From Clostridia bacterium (lineage in GTDB: Bacteria > Bacillota > Clostridia > Lachnospirales > Anaerotignaceae), in the NCBI GenBank assembly GCA_029098265.1, contig JAQXNZ010000161.1, forward strand, positions 1 to 37,460: 37,460 nucleotides of DNA. The letters run 5' to 3'. The translations under genes and the position numbers were made by a program. The notes under the pieces were generated by a model, which did no database searches, had not been told where the DNA came from, and worked only from the letters and a program-made list of their open reading frames with translations. Of this stretch, positions 23,257-30,147 are shown piece after piece (position 1 is the stretch's first letter; every line of letters begins with the position of its first letter).

Positions 23257-24399
23257 ATGAAGCTTAAAAAGACAACGGCGGCACTGCTTTTGCTGCCCTT
23301 TATAACAATAAGTGCAAATGCTCAAAGTCTGGAGGAGCTGAAGGAAAAGTACAGCACCATGCTCGAGGATCAGGAAGCGGCCAGAACTATGCTTGAGCAA
23401 AACTATTCCGTTCAGAACGAGCTTAAGAAACAGATTTCTGAGCTTGACAGACGGCTTTCTGAGGCTCAGGTGGATATTGACCGAATAGACAGTCAGATGA
23501 TGGAGGTAATACACAAAATAGATGAAGCCCAGAGCGCCTATGATGAGGCGGAGCGAAAGAGCAGGCTGCAGACCGAAAAAGCCTCTGACAGACTCAGGTA
23601 TCTCTATGAAAACGGCGGTGAAAAAAGTACTCTCTATGTGCTCAGCGAATGCAGCAGCATATCGGACTACTATCTGTACAAGCAGTATATGACGGATATA
23701 ATCGAGTATGATGCCGAGCTTATGCAGGAGCTGGAGGAAACGGAAATGCTTATGAAGCAGAAGCTGGACGAGATAAAGGAGGGCGAAGAGGCAAAGGCCG
23801 CCCTAGAAAATTTCAGAACCCAAAGGGAATTTGAAATGACTGTGCTTTACGATGAAAGAAGCAAGCTTCTGGAGGAATATCAAAGCGATGCCGAGGCAAT
23901 GGAGGAGGAACTGCAAAAAAGCATTGAGGCCAGTGACAGAGTATATGAAATAATAACCAATATGGAGGAAAATGCTGATTTTGTCCAAAACTATACGGGA
24001 GGGCAGCTGGAATGGCCTGTAGAGGGCAGATACTATGTCAGCAGCGGCTATGAAGGCAGGGAAAGCCCTGTCGGCAACGGCTACGAATTTCATTCTGGTA
24101 TAGACATACCAGCTCCCGAGGGTTATGAGATAAAGGCCGCCGAAGCAGGTACCGTAATAACCGCAGGCTGGATAAACGGCTACGGAAATACGGTCATAAT
24201 AAGCCACGGCAGCGGAATATCAACTCTGTACGGTCATAATTCAGCGCTTATGGTATCAGAGGGCGACACGGTTCAAAGGGGCGATACGGTGGCTCTCTGC
24301 GGTGATACGGGCTATGCCACGGGATACCACTGCCACTTTGAGGTAAGGGTCAACGGAGAGCATACCGACCCCTGGCCCTATCTGAAAAATGAGGGCTGA
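23257..24399 (+). CDS. Secreted M23 peptidase with coiled coil (EnvC/PcsB-like murein hydrolase activator or endopeptidase)
   Basis: A 380-residue exported protein. Residues 1-22 are a signal peptide (basic KLKKTT, then a hydrophobic run ending SANA-Q). Residues about 25-240 are a long coiled coil rich in Glu, Lys, Gln and Leu, like EnvC, CwlO and PcsB. The C-terminal M23 LytM domain has the zinc ligands in FHSGIDIPAP (around residue 277) and HCHFEVRVNG (around 358), so both metal motifs are kept and the peptidase may be active rather than a mere activator. In EnvC-like proteins the coiled coil binds FtsEX, which gates cell-wall cleavage at division; ftsEX is not in this window. The 3' end lies four bases from a convergent gene with no terminator between. 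Confidence 0.93.
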   Translation: MKLKKTTAALLLLPFITISANAQSLEELKEKYSTMLEDQEAARTMLEQNYSVQNELKKQISELDRRLSEAQVDIDRIDSQMMEVIHKIDEAQSAYDEAERKSRLQTEKASDRLRYLYENGGEKSTLYVLSECSSISDYYLYKQYMTDIIEYDAELMQELEETEMLMKQKLDEIKEGEEAKAALENFRTQREFEMTVLYDERSKLLEEYQSDAEAMEEELQKSIEASDRVYEIITNMEENADFVQNYTGGQLEWPVEGRYYVSSGYEGRESPVGNGYEFHSGIDIPAPEGYEIKAAEAGTVITAGWINGYGNTVIISHGSGISTLYGHNSALMVSEGDTVQRGDTVALCGDTGYATGYHCHFEVRVNGEHTDPWPYLKNEG

Positions 24400-24403
24400 A
24401 CCG

Positions 24404-25063
24404 TTATTTGTCCAGCCAGCTTTCGGGAAATGCCAAAAGCATGTCCAGACCGTCGTAAAAGCATTTCAGTGTATGACCGTCTACGGTGGCATGGTGCACT
24501 GTTGCGGACAGCGGCATAAATACCCTGTCGGCTGAATGCTTGAAGGCTCCGGCCTCGAAGCTCGGGAAATAATAGTCCTTTATACCGTGGTTGTGCAGGC
24601 TGAAGCTTTCAAACGTAAACCACGGTATACAGGATATTATATATGAGTTTTTAGGAGGTATGCCCTTTGAGGAAAGTATACCGTGGCTTTCTCCGTGGTC
24701 TTTCCTGTCGGTCAAATAAGCACTGTAAAAATCGGAGAAGATTCCCGAAACCTCCGTCCAGAGCAGAGAGGTTGTTTCATCGTCATCGTGGTACTGCGGA
24801 TAAGCGGGTATAAGGCTGTCCCAAATACCTAAGATGCCGTCATTGAGTCCTATGCGGAATTCCTTTATTCCGCCTATGACCTTTGTGACCGCATAAAGAT
24901 AGGCAGGAAAAAACTTAATGCCCCTTGCTTTTACTGCGGCTCTGAGCCTTGTGACGTCAATGTCCCTTGTTACGGAATAGGAGGTCGGCGCCATTTCGGT
25001 ATAATAATAGAATTGTCCGTAGGCGGACCAGGTGGAAATTTCGATTGGTGTAAATTCAGACAT
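24404..25063 (-). CDS. Chloramphenicol acetyltransferase-family (CAT-like) protein
   Basis: A 219-residue protein of the type A CAT fold, the same length as classical chloramphenicol acetyltransferases. The catalytic motif near residue 190 reads HHATVDGH, matching the HHxxxDGxH pattern that holds the general-base histidine; the N-terminal YYYTEMAPTSYSVTRDIDVTRL is shown in part by MAPTSYSVTRDIDVT and also fits. Clostridial genomes carry many such genes, some active on chloramphenicol and some on unknown acceptors, so resistance cannot be assumed. The start at 25063 is set by AAGGAG six bases upstream. The gene stands alone, convergent with the M23 gene, and is divergent from the RelQ-like gene. 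Confidence 0.88.
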   Translation of the reverse strand: MSEFTPIEISTWSAYGQFYYYTEMAPTSYSVTRDIDVTRLRAAVKARGIKFFPAYLYAVTKVIGGIKEFRIGLNDGILGIWDSLIPAYPQYHDDDETTSLLWTEVSGIFSDFYSAYLTDRKDHGESHGILSSKGIPPKNSYIISCIPWFTFESFSLHNHGIKDYYFPSFEAGAFKHSADRVFMPLSATVHHATVDGHTLKCFYDGLDMLLAFPESWLDK

Positions 25064-25370
25064 TATTGTTCTCCTTTCGCAAAGCGTCTTAAGCATTAAA
25101 AGAGAGCGCACTAAACAGATGCTTATATATAAGCTGTTCGGAACGGATTTGTCTCGGTATGCTTAAGATTTGACTGAATGATAGTTATTATGTACATTTA
25201 TAATGATAAATTAATTTAAAATTAGTTACAATCCACGATACGCAGAGTTGTTTTTATTATTTTTTATGGTATAATTGAATTGTAATAAAAGTATATAGGC
25301 TGTAATTTTTTATGTTTTCGGCTTTATATGCTTAAACAAATGCAGAATATATATGACAGGAGTGTGCGCC
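25064..25370. other. Divergent intergenic region with inverted repeats
   Basis: This 307-base gap separates the CAT-like gene (minus) from the RelQ-like gene (plus). It holds TCTTAAGCAT (25087-25096) and its exact complement ATGCTTAAGA (25159-25168), with a related ATGCTTAA near 25329, and a perfect 14-base palindrome GCTTATATATAAGC (25121-25134). These may be operator sites for the CAT-like gene, but no regulator gene is adjacent. The remainder is AT-rich and holds the relQ-side promoter. Confidence 0.5.
25248..25275 (+). promoter_or_regulatory. Promoter for the RelQ-like gene
   Basis: TTGTTT (25248-25253), a 16-base spacer and TATAAT (25270-25275). About 95 bases of leader follow. Confidence 0.6.
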
Positions 25371-26174
25371 TTGGATAAAGAAATAATAAACTGGAAAGAA
25401 CTGCTTTATCCCTACGAGCAGACCGTTGAGGAGCTTATGCTCAAGTTCAATTATATAAAAAAGGAATATCTGAGGCTCGGACTGTATTCTCCCATTGAAT
25501 CTGTGGAGGGCAGGGTAAAATCAGCCGCCAGCATTATCGAAAAGGTCAGCAGAAAGAATATTCAAAGGGAAAAGATTGAGGAAGAAATTGAAGATATTGC
25601 GGGAATAAGGCTTATATGCCAGTTCGTTGAGGATATACCGAAGATTATAGATATAATCCGTCAGAGGGACGGACATGATATCGAAATAGTTGAGGAAAGG
25701 GACTACATAGCCAATAAAAAGGAAAGCGGCTACAGAAGCTACCATATTATTATCAAGTACGGTCTGAATACGGCTTTCGGCTACAGACAGGTTTTGGCGG
25801 AAATACAGATAAGAACACTGGCTATGAACTTCTGGGCGGTTACGGAGCATGAGCTGAACTATAAGTACAGCGGCAACCTCCCCGATGACCTTAAGGCAAG
25901 ACTTAAGGCCTGTGCCGAGGCTTCCTTTAACTTGGATAAGGAAATGTCAACCATCCGCGAGGAGCTTATGCAGGCCGAAAAGATGAGCGAGCTCAAAAGC
26001 AGTCTTGTGGACAATATTCTGGAGAATATTCAGAATTTGTATTTCAAGCTTCACATGGACGAGGCAGACAATATCAATCGCCGCTTCATAGACCTTTATG
26101 AGGACGGAGATATAAATAAGCTTAAGGATTTCAACGAACAGCTGAATATCGTAGCAGAAATGTATAGGGTATAA
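25371..26174 (+). CDS. Small alarmone synthetase, RelA/SpoT-domain GTP pyrophosphokinase (RelQ/YjbM-like)
   Basis: A single-domain synthetase that makes (p)ppGpp by pyrophosphate transfer from ATP to GDP or GTP. The 267-residue protein has the RelA/SpoT synthetase signatures EGRVKSAASIIEK, EIEDIAGIRLICQFVEDI (part), KKESGYRSYHIII, AEIQIRTLAMNFWAVTEHELNYKY (part: VLAEIQIRTLAMNFWA). There is no HD hydrolase, TGS or ACT domain, so it belongs to the RelQ/RelP group rather than the long Rel group. The start is likely the TTG at 25371, eight bases after AGGAG; an ATG at 25353 overlaps that site. A terminator follows the stop directly, then repeat copy B. Confidence 0.92.
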   Translation: MDKEIINWKELLYPYEQTVEELMLKFNYIKKEYLRLGLYSPIESVEGRVKSAASIIEKVSRKNIQREKIEEEIEDIAGIRLICQFVEDIPKIIDIIRQRDGHDIEIVEERDYIANKKESGYRSYHIIIKYGLNTAFGYRQVLAEIQIRTLAMNFWAVTEHELNYKYSGNLPDDLKARLKACAEASFNLDKEMSTIREELMQAEKMSELKSSLVDNILENIQNLYFKLHMDEADNINRRFIDLYEDGDINKLKDFNEQLNIVAEMYRV

Positions 26175-26180
26175 TCTTAA

Positions 26181-26207
26181 AGGCAGAACCTTCGGGTTCT
26201 GCCTTTT
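26181..26207 (+). terminator. Rho-independent terminator of the RelQ-like gene
   Basis: AGGCAGAACC pairs with GGTTCTGCCT around TTCG, a stable UUCG-type tetraloop, followed by T residues up to 26207, exactly where repeat copy B begins. A second copy with one changed base lies at 26440-26466. Confidence 0.9.
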
Positions 26208-26439
26208 AGTGTCGACAAAGTCGACACTAAGTCGAAAACCTGTTTTCGACTTGTTTTAAATTAAGGCATGAAGTCCTGACACTGCGCATGCTTGTGTCTT
26301 AGGACTTCTCTGCGACGGAAGTGAATTCCGCCGCAGTTTAAAGCCTCAGAAAACCTTCCCGGGTTTTCCGAACCTTTCCCGGTTGTTTTAGCTAATACAG
26401 AGTAATTTCAAATGGTTAGTTGAGTTTGTCTACAGTCTG
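26208..26439 (+). repeat. Hairpin-cluster repeat element, copy B
   Basis: A 232-base non-coding element that fills the gap between the RelQ-like gene and gntR. In order: H1 (AGTGTCGAC 26208-26216 with GTCGACACT, identical to copy A), H2 (AAGTCGAAAAC with GTTTTCGACTT, identical to A), H3 (GAAGTCCTGACAC 26270-26282 with GTGTC..AGGACTTC 26294-26308, a TT bulge), H4 (CTGCGACGGAA 26310-26320 with TTCCGCCGCAG 26326-26336, one mismatch), tandem AAAACC/GGTTTT and AACC/GGTT hairpins, and a tail ending CTACAGTCTG. It lacks the H3 insertion of copy A and so may be closer to the basic form. Nothing in it looks coding. Confidence 0.92.
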
Positions 26440-26467
26440 AGGCAGAACCTTCGGGATCTGCCTTTTT
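26440..26467 (+). terminator. Duplicate of the RelQ-gene terminator on the far side of copy B
   Basis: This matches 26181-26207 at 26 of 27 bases (GGGTTCTG becomes GGGATCTG) and keeps its T-tract on the plus strand. No plus-strand gene ends here; gntR ends from the other side and would need T residues on the opposite strand. It is therefore best explained as a duplication of the upstream terminator flanking the element. Confidence 0.85.
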
Positions 26468-26478
26468 GCTGTCTGAGC

Positions 26479-27156
26479 TTATTTGTCCTTTTGGGCGTTT
26501 TTAAGTATCTGTATGCCCCTCAGCATGTGAAGTCTCATGGCTGTGCGAGCGGAGTCCGCATTGCGCTCATTAAGATACTGCACTATCATTCTGTGGTCAA
26601 GTATGGTGCCCTGACGAACCTCCTCATAGTTGAATACGTTTTCGGCCTTGTCTATGGCGTCATAAATGGTTGGCATAAGTCTGTCCATAAAGCTGTTGTG
26701 TACTGCCCTTGCAATGGACAGATGGAAGCGTATTTCCTCCGTGCGCCTGTCAACGCCTGCCAGTACCTTTTCTTCGACCTGGGTGCTGTAGAAGGCAATG
26801 CGGCGCAGCTCGTTGTCGGAGGCACGCATTGCGGCAAGATAGGCGGCTTCGGGCTCTATCATAAGACGTATTTCGTTGAGCTCAAGGGCATTTATGTCGC
26901 TGTAGGTCTTTCTGTCGGCGCCGGAAAGGGCGTCCTTTGCCACAAACGTGCCGCTGCCGTGGCGCACCTCAACAATACCGCGTTCACTCAGAATTTTTAT
27001 TGCCTCTCTGAAGGTGGAGCGGCTTATAAACAGCTCCTTGGAGAAGTCTGTCTCATTCAGAAGCCTGCTTCCCGGAGCAAACCGCTTTTCCACAACTATC
27101 ATGGAGGTTATGTCGTCGGCTATACATTCAGCCAGTGATTTTCCGTCATATTTCAT
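26479..27156 (-). CDS. GntR-family transcriptional regulator, FadR/FCD type
   Basis: A 225-residue regulator with an N-terminal winged helix-turn-helix (GSRLLNETDFSKELFISRST, then FREAIKILSERGIVEVRHGSGTFV in parts) and a C-terminal all-helical FCD ligand domain from about residue 95, which includes the metal-binding type residues in EIRLMIEPEAAYLAA and FHLSIARAVHN. FCD-type GntR proteins usually sense small organic acids. It begins two bases after the stop of the RraA-like gene, with GAGGAA overlapping that stop, so it is translationally coupled and probably controls this operon. The ligand is unknown. It ends close to the duplicate terminator that flanks copy B. Confidence 0.93.
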   Translation of the reverse strand: MKYDGKSLAECIADDITSMIVVEKRFAPGSRLLNETDFSKELFISRSTFREAIKILSERGIVEVRHGSGTFVAKDALSGADRKTYSDINALELNEIRLMIEPEAAYLAAMRASDNELRRIAFYSTQVEEKVLAGVDRRTEEIRFHLSIARAVHNSFMDRLMPTIYDAIDKAENVFNYEEVRQGTILDHRMIVQYLNERNADSARTAMRLHMLRGIQILKNAQKDK

Positions 27157-27158
27157 GG

Positions 27159-27851
27159 TTATTCCTCAAGGGCTCTTTCCTGATAATTGAAGGTGGATTT
27201 CATAAGCTTTTCGATGTCGATAAGGTGTCCTATGGTCTCGCCGGCCTTAAGCTTGTCGGAAACATTGGTTTCGGTATCCATCATCTTTTTGGTCTTTTCA
27301 TATACGGTTTCAAGGTTCTCGTAGGGAACAACCGCTATGCCGTTGCCGTCTATAAGTATAAAGTCATAGGTGTTTACCTGTACGCCGCCGCAGGTGATAG
27401 GCCCCTTTATACTGCCGTAGCCGCTTATCTGACCGACATTACAGCAGGTGCCTATGGAGTAAATGGGGAAGCCGAGCTTTCTTATTTCCTCTATATCCCT
27501 GCACGCACCGTCCATGACTGCCGCCGATACACCCTTGTTAATGGCCGAGAGACAGAGATTTTCGCCCCAGTAGGCCGAATTTATGTATCTGTGGCTGTCA
27601 ACAACTATTATGTCACCCTTTTGGGCATTTTCTATGGCGTATATTACCGCTGAAATGTCTCCGCCGACGGTTTTTGCCGTCAGGGCACAGCCTGCCATTC
27701 TGACGGGTCTGCTTTCGGGTCTTATGTTGGAGTTCATACCGTTTATTCTGCCCATACAGTCACATGCCGCACAGGTGACTGAGTCAAAATTGTCTATAAG
27801 CTCCTGAAATTTTTTTACATATTCCATTGCTGTCTCTCTGCTCTTATCCAT
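27159..27851 (-). CDS. RraA-family protein (aldolase/dimethylmenaquinone-methyltransferase-like)
   Basis: A 230-residue member of the RraA superfamily. Despite old names (MenG-like methyltransferase), members are 4-hydroxy-4-methyl-2-oxoglutarate/oxaloacetate aldolases or decarboxylases, or RNase E inhibitors. The motif VMDGACRDIEEIRKLGFPIYS, here in part DGACRDIEEI, supplies the Arg-Asp pair that binds pyruvate and a divalent metal, and GDIIVVDSHRYINSAYWGENL (part: WGENLCLSA) precedes it. Since RNase E is absent from most clostridia, an aldolase role on a 2-oxo acid is more likely. AGGAGG lies upstream of ATG 27851. Its partner gntR follows in the operon. Confidence 0.9.
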   Translation of the reverse strand: MDKSRETAMEYVKKFQELIDNFDSVTCAACDCMGRINGMNSNIRPESRPVRMAGCALTAKTVGGDISAVIYAIENAQKGDIIVVDSHRYINSAYWGENLCLSAINKGVSAAVMDGACRDIEEIRKLGFPIYSIGTCCNVGQISGYGSIKGPITCGGVQVNTYDFILIDGNGIAVVPYENLETVYEKTKKMMDTETNVSDKLKAGETIGHLIDIEKLMKSTFNYQERALEE

Positions 27852-27890
27852 TGCAAAATCCTCCTTTTTGTTATATACTTTATCTGCTTT

Positions 27891-27913
27891 GCCGCACCTA
27901 AATGCACAGCGGC
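27891..27913. promoter_or_regulatory. Inverted repeat in the rraA-gntR leader, possible operator
   Basis: GCCGC (27891-27895) and GCGGC (27909-27913) form a dyad just downstream of the -10 box and predicted start of transcription. It could bind the FCD-type regulator or act as an RNA hairpin. The arms are short, so this is tentative. Confidence 0.4.
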
Positions 27914-27925
27914 TCTTACAAATAA

Positions 27926-27954
27926 ATTATATTTTAGACGGAGCGTTTATTCAA
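27926..27954 (-). promoter_or_regulatory. Promoter for the rraA-gntR operon
   Basis: On the minus strand TTGAAT (27949-27954), a 17-base spacer and TATAAT (27926-27931), about 75 bases upstream of the start codon. Confidence 0.78.
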
Positions 27955-28041
27955 TATGTTTGAACAGACCTCTTATTACAGCCGATTGTCTGATGACTTT
28001 TGATATGATATGTATATTTTTACGGGAAAGGAGGAAGCGAA

Positions 28042-28737
28042 ATGTCGCTTTTTGCTATAGCCGACCTGCATTTCGGGAAAGGTGTCAACAAAACAATGGA
28101 TATTTTCGGTGAACCGTGGACGGGACACATGGAAAAACTTATTGCCAATTGGACAAACACCGTGTCTGACAAAGACACTGTACTGATACCCGGCGATATA
28201 TGCTGGGCAAACAGCCTGAACGAAGCAAAGACCGACCTGGACATTCTGCTTTCTCTGCCCGGCAAAAAGGTGCTTATGGAGGGCAACCATGACTATTGGT
28301 GGGACTCGCTCAATAAAGTTACGGCGGCGTATCCCAATATGTTCTTTATGCAAAACAACCATTATATGTACAAGGATACGGCTGTCTGCGGCACCAGAGG
28401 CTGGCTGTGCCCCAATGATACAAAGTTTGATGAAGCCGACAGAAAAATATATAACAGAGCCTGCGGAAGGCTTAAGCTGTCACTTGATTCAGCCGTCAGG
28501 GCAGGGCACGGCGGAAATATAACGGTAATGCTTCATTATCCGCCCATGAACGATAAGCATGAACCGTCGGGATTTACCGAGCTTATAGAACAATACGGAG
28601 TAAAGAGGGTTATATACGGTCATCTGCACGGCAAAGAAAGCATTGACGGCAGATTTGAGGGCGTTATGGGCTGTGCCGAATATCAGCTTGTATCAGCCGA
28701 CTACCTGAACTTTACACCGATAAAAATAATGGACTGA
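28042..28737 (+). CDS. Metallophosphoesterase
   Basis: A 231-residue calcineurin-like phosphoesterase. The five metal-site blocks are all present: IADLHFG near the N-terminus, IPGDICWAN, EGNHDYWW, MLHYPPM and YGHLHGKE. The GNHDYWW form is typical of a clostridial subgroup of unknown substrate. It starts at an ATG behind AAAGGAGG and heads a run of three genes (VOC protein and GNAT follow at 12 and 20 bases). The operon shows no common pathway; it looks like a set of small cytosolic enzymes with detoxification or repair roles, which is only inference. I found no clear promoter in the 190-base gap upstream. Confidence 0.92.
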   Translation: MSLFAIADLHFGKGVNKTMDIFGEPWTGHMEKLIANWTNTVSDKDTVLIPGDICWANSLNEAKTDLDILLSLPGKKVLMEGNHDYWWDSLNKVTAAYPNMFFMQNNHYMYKDTAVCGTRGWLCPNDTKFDEADRKIYNRACGRLKLSLDSAVRAGHGGNITVMLHYPPMNDKHEPSGFTELIEQYGVKRVIYGHLHGKESIDGRFEGVMGCAEYQLVSADYLNFTPIKIMD

Positions 28738-28749
28738 GGAGGTATACAG

Positions 28750-29109
28750 ATGTTTACATTCAATCACTTTAATTTCAATATCGTTGACCTGGACAAAAGC
28801 CTTGAATTCTATGACAGAGCTCTGGGACTGAAGGAGGTACGCAGAAAGGAAGCCCCCGACGGAAGTTGGATACTTGTTTATCTGGGCGACGGAAAGACGG
28901 ACTTTACACTGGAGCTTACATGGCTCAGAGACAGAAAAGAAAAATATGACTTAGGCGAATGCGAATTTCATCTTGCCTTTAAGGCTGACGATTATGAGGC
29001 GGCTCACAAAAAGCATGAGGAGCTGGGCTGTATCTGCTTTGAAAATCCTGCAATGGGCATTTATTTCATAATCGACCCCGACGGCTACTGGATAGAGATA
29101 ATACCCTGA
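28750..29109 (+). CDS. VOC superfamily (glyoxalase I-like) protein
   Basis: A 119-residue vicinal-oxygen-chelate protein made of paired beta-alpha-beta-beta-beta units. Visible features are the first strand FNHFNFNIVDLDKSLEFYDRALGL (part: DLDKSLEFYDRALGL), the central FTLELTW and the terminal FIIDPDGYWIEIIP, whose glutamate is the usual last metal ligand. The family includes lactoylglutathione lyase, which detoxifies methylglyoxal, as well as antibiotic-binding proteins and dioxygenases. The overall look is close to lactoylglutathione-lyase-like annotations in Firmicutes, but the activity is not proven. GAGGAGG overlaps the upstream stop; co-transcribed with its neighbours. Confidence 0.9.
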   Translation: MFTFNHFNFNIVDLDKSLEFYDRALGLKEVRRKEAPDGSWILVYLGDGKTDFTLELTWLRDRKEKYDLGECEFHLAFKADDYEAAHKKHEELGCICFENPAMGIYFIIDPDGYWIEIIP

Positions 29110-29129
29110 TAAACGGAGGCATAATCAAT

Positions 29130-29876
29130 ATGGAAAAGACACCGTCATATCTTGCCGTTGAAAGCCTTATGGATTTATGCAGAAAGGCAGGCATTGCCAA
29201 AGGGCGTGAATTCATGGAAAGCGAAAGCTATTGCTTTTACAGAAATTTTTCAAAGCTTTCCTGGTATAGCAGGGTAAATATAAACAGTATGCCGCAAAAG
29301 AACGAAAGAATGCTTGCGCATATCAAAGAGCTGTGCACCGAGGAGAACAGCCCAAAATATCTGAGCCTTGCAAAAGAGGATATGTATGAGGGCTTTGAAA
29401 CCGACTTAGACAGAATGGACTTTGTATTTGTGAAGCCGCAGAAGGGCATGCTTTATGACCTGAAAACAGCGCCCGTATATGATGAAGATGATAACATTGT
29501 TGAGGTAACGGAGGAAAATCTTGCAGACTGGATAGATACCTGCGAGAAGGGCTTTAATAAATCGGGAACGTCGGAGGACTTTAACCTGTTCTTCAAGGAT
29601 AAAAACTGTCATTTTTACGGATATGTAAAGGACGGACGAATAGTTTCCACAGCACTGCTCAATGTATGCGGCAGAAACGGCGGCATACATGAAGTGACCA
29701 CATTGGAGAAATACCGCGGCAGAGGCTTTGCGCCTGCCCTTGTTAAGCATATTATAAACGAGGCGAAAAAATACGGCTGCGATATGCTGAGCCTTCAGGC
29801 TTCGGTATACGGTGAGCCGGTGTACAAAAAACTGGGCTTCAATATAGTAAGCTCCATAATGAATTACAGAATATAA
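29130..29876 (+). CDS. GNAT-family N-acetyltransferase
   Basis: A 248-residue protein whose C-terminal 110 residues are a GNAT domain: GRIVSTALLNVCGRNGGIHEVTT leads into the acetyl-CoA pyrophosphate loop KYRGRGFAPALVKHIINEA and ends LQASVYGEPVYKKLGFNIV, the typical terminal strand. The first 120 residues form a separate helical region with no clear family match and may be a degenerate second GNAT half, an arrangement seen in two-domain acetyltransferases. Acceptor unknown. It is the last gene of the metallophosphoesterase-VOC-GNAT run and is followed by a shared bidirectional terminator. Confidence 0.88.
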   Translation: MEKTPSYLAVESLMDLCRKAGIAKGREFMESESYCFYRNFSKLSWYSRVNINSMPQKNERMLAHIKELCTEENSPKYLSLAKEDMYEGFETDLDRMDFVFVKPQKGMLYDLKTAPVYDEDDNIVEVTEENLADWIDTCEKGFNKSGTSEDFNLFFKDKNCHFYGYVKDGRIVSTALLNVCGRNGGIHEVTTLEKYRGRGFAPALVKHIINEAKKYGCDMLSLQASVYGEPVYKKLGFNIVSSIMNYRI

Positions 29877-29919
29877 AAATCAGGAGACTGTACATTAAAG
29901 GACAGTCTCCTGATTTTTA
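29876..29919. terminator. Bidirectional terminator between the GNAT gene and the acidic small gene
   Basis: A perfect 16-base stem (29876-29891 with 29902-29917) around a 10-base loop. The plus strand has a run of five T at the end, and the minus strand has a matching T run, so it can serve both converging operons. It overlaps the stop codons of both genes. Confidence 0.9.
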
Positions 29920-30147
29920 TTCTTCATAATCCATAGCGGCCGCTTTTATTTTATCTCTAAGCTCATCATAGTCGAATTCGTCAATATCCATTTCGGCTGT
30001 GATTTCTTCAAATTCATCATCCTCGGCAAGATAGGAGGCCTCAAAGGGACAGGCAATGTCGTCATCATATATTATTTCGCCCTCGATTGCCCAGACCTCA
30101 TCGGTTTTATCGATACTGATAATACAAACATCATCTATTGGAATCAC
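29917..30147 (-). CDS. Highly acidic small protein of unknown function
   Basis: A 76-residue protein I cannot assign to a family. About 28 of its residues are Asp or Glu against four Lys/Arg, giving a very strong negative charge; acidic runs are DDD, EDDEFEE and DIDEFDYDE. The first 35 residues look beta-rich (DVCIISI, VWAIEGEII) and contain two cysteines; the last 25 look helical. The start is a GTG at 30147 with GGGTG eight bases upstream, and it overlaps the end of the flavin reductase gene by 17 bases, so it is translationally coupled. The upstream gene's product ends in a highly basic tail, so the two could bind each other. Confidence 0.75.
   Translation of the reverse strand: MIPIDDVCIISIDKTDEVWAIEGEIIYDDDIACPFEASYLAEDDEFEEITAEMDIDEFDYDELRDKIKAAAMDYEE

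Noticed and set aside
24404-25063. Mobile antibiotic-resistance gene (cat)
   Set aside because: There are no insertion sequence, integrase or repeat borders, and the base composition is like its neighbours. CAT-like genes of unknown function are common in clostridial chromosomes.
26440-26467. Independent terminator of gntR (minus strand)
   Set aside because: The T-tract is on the plus strand side. On the minus strand the stem is followed by CTCAGAC and no T run, so it does not suit gntR.
26491-27138. Long open frame of 215 codons on the plus strand, opposite gntR
   Set aside because: It is the mirror of a clear GntR/FCD gene, with no family resemblance and no ribosome site.
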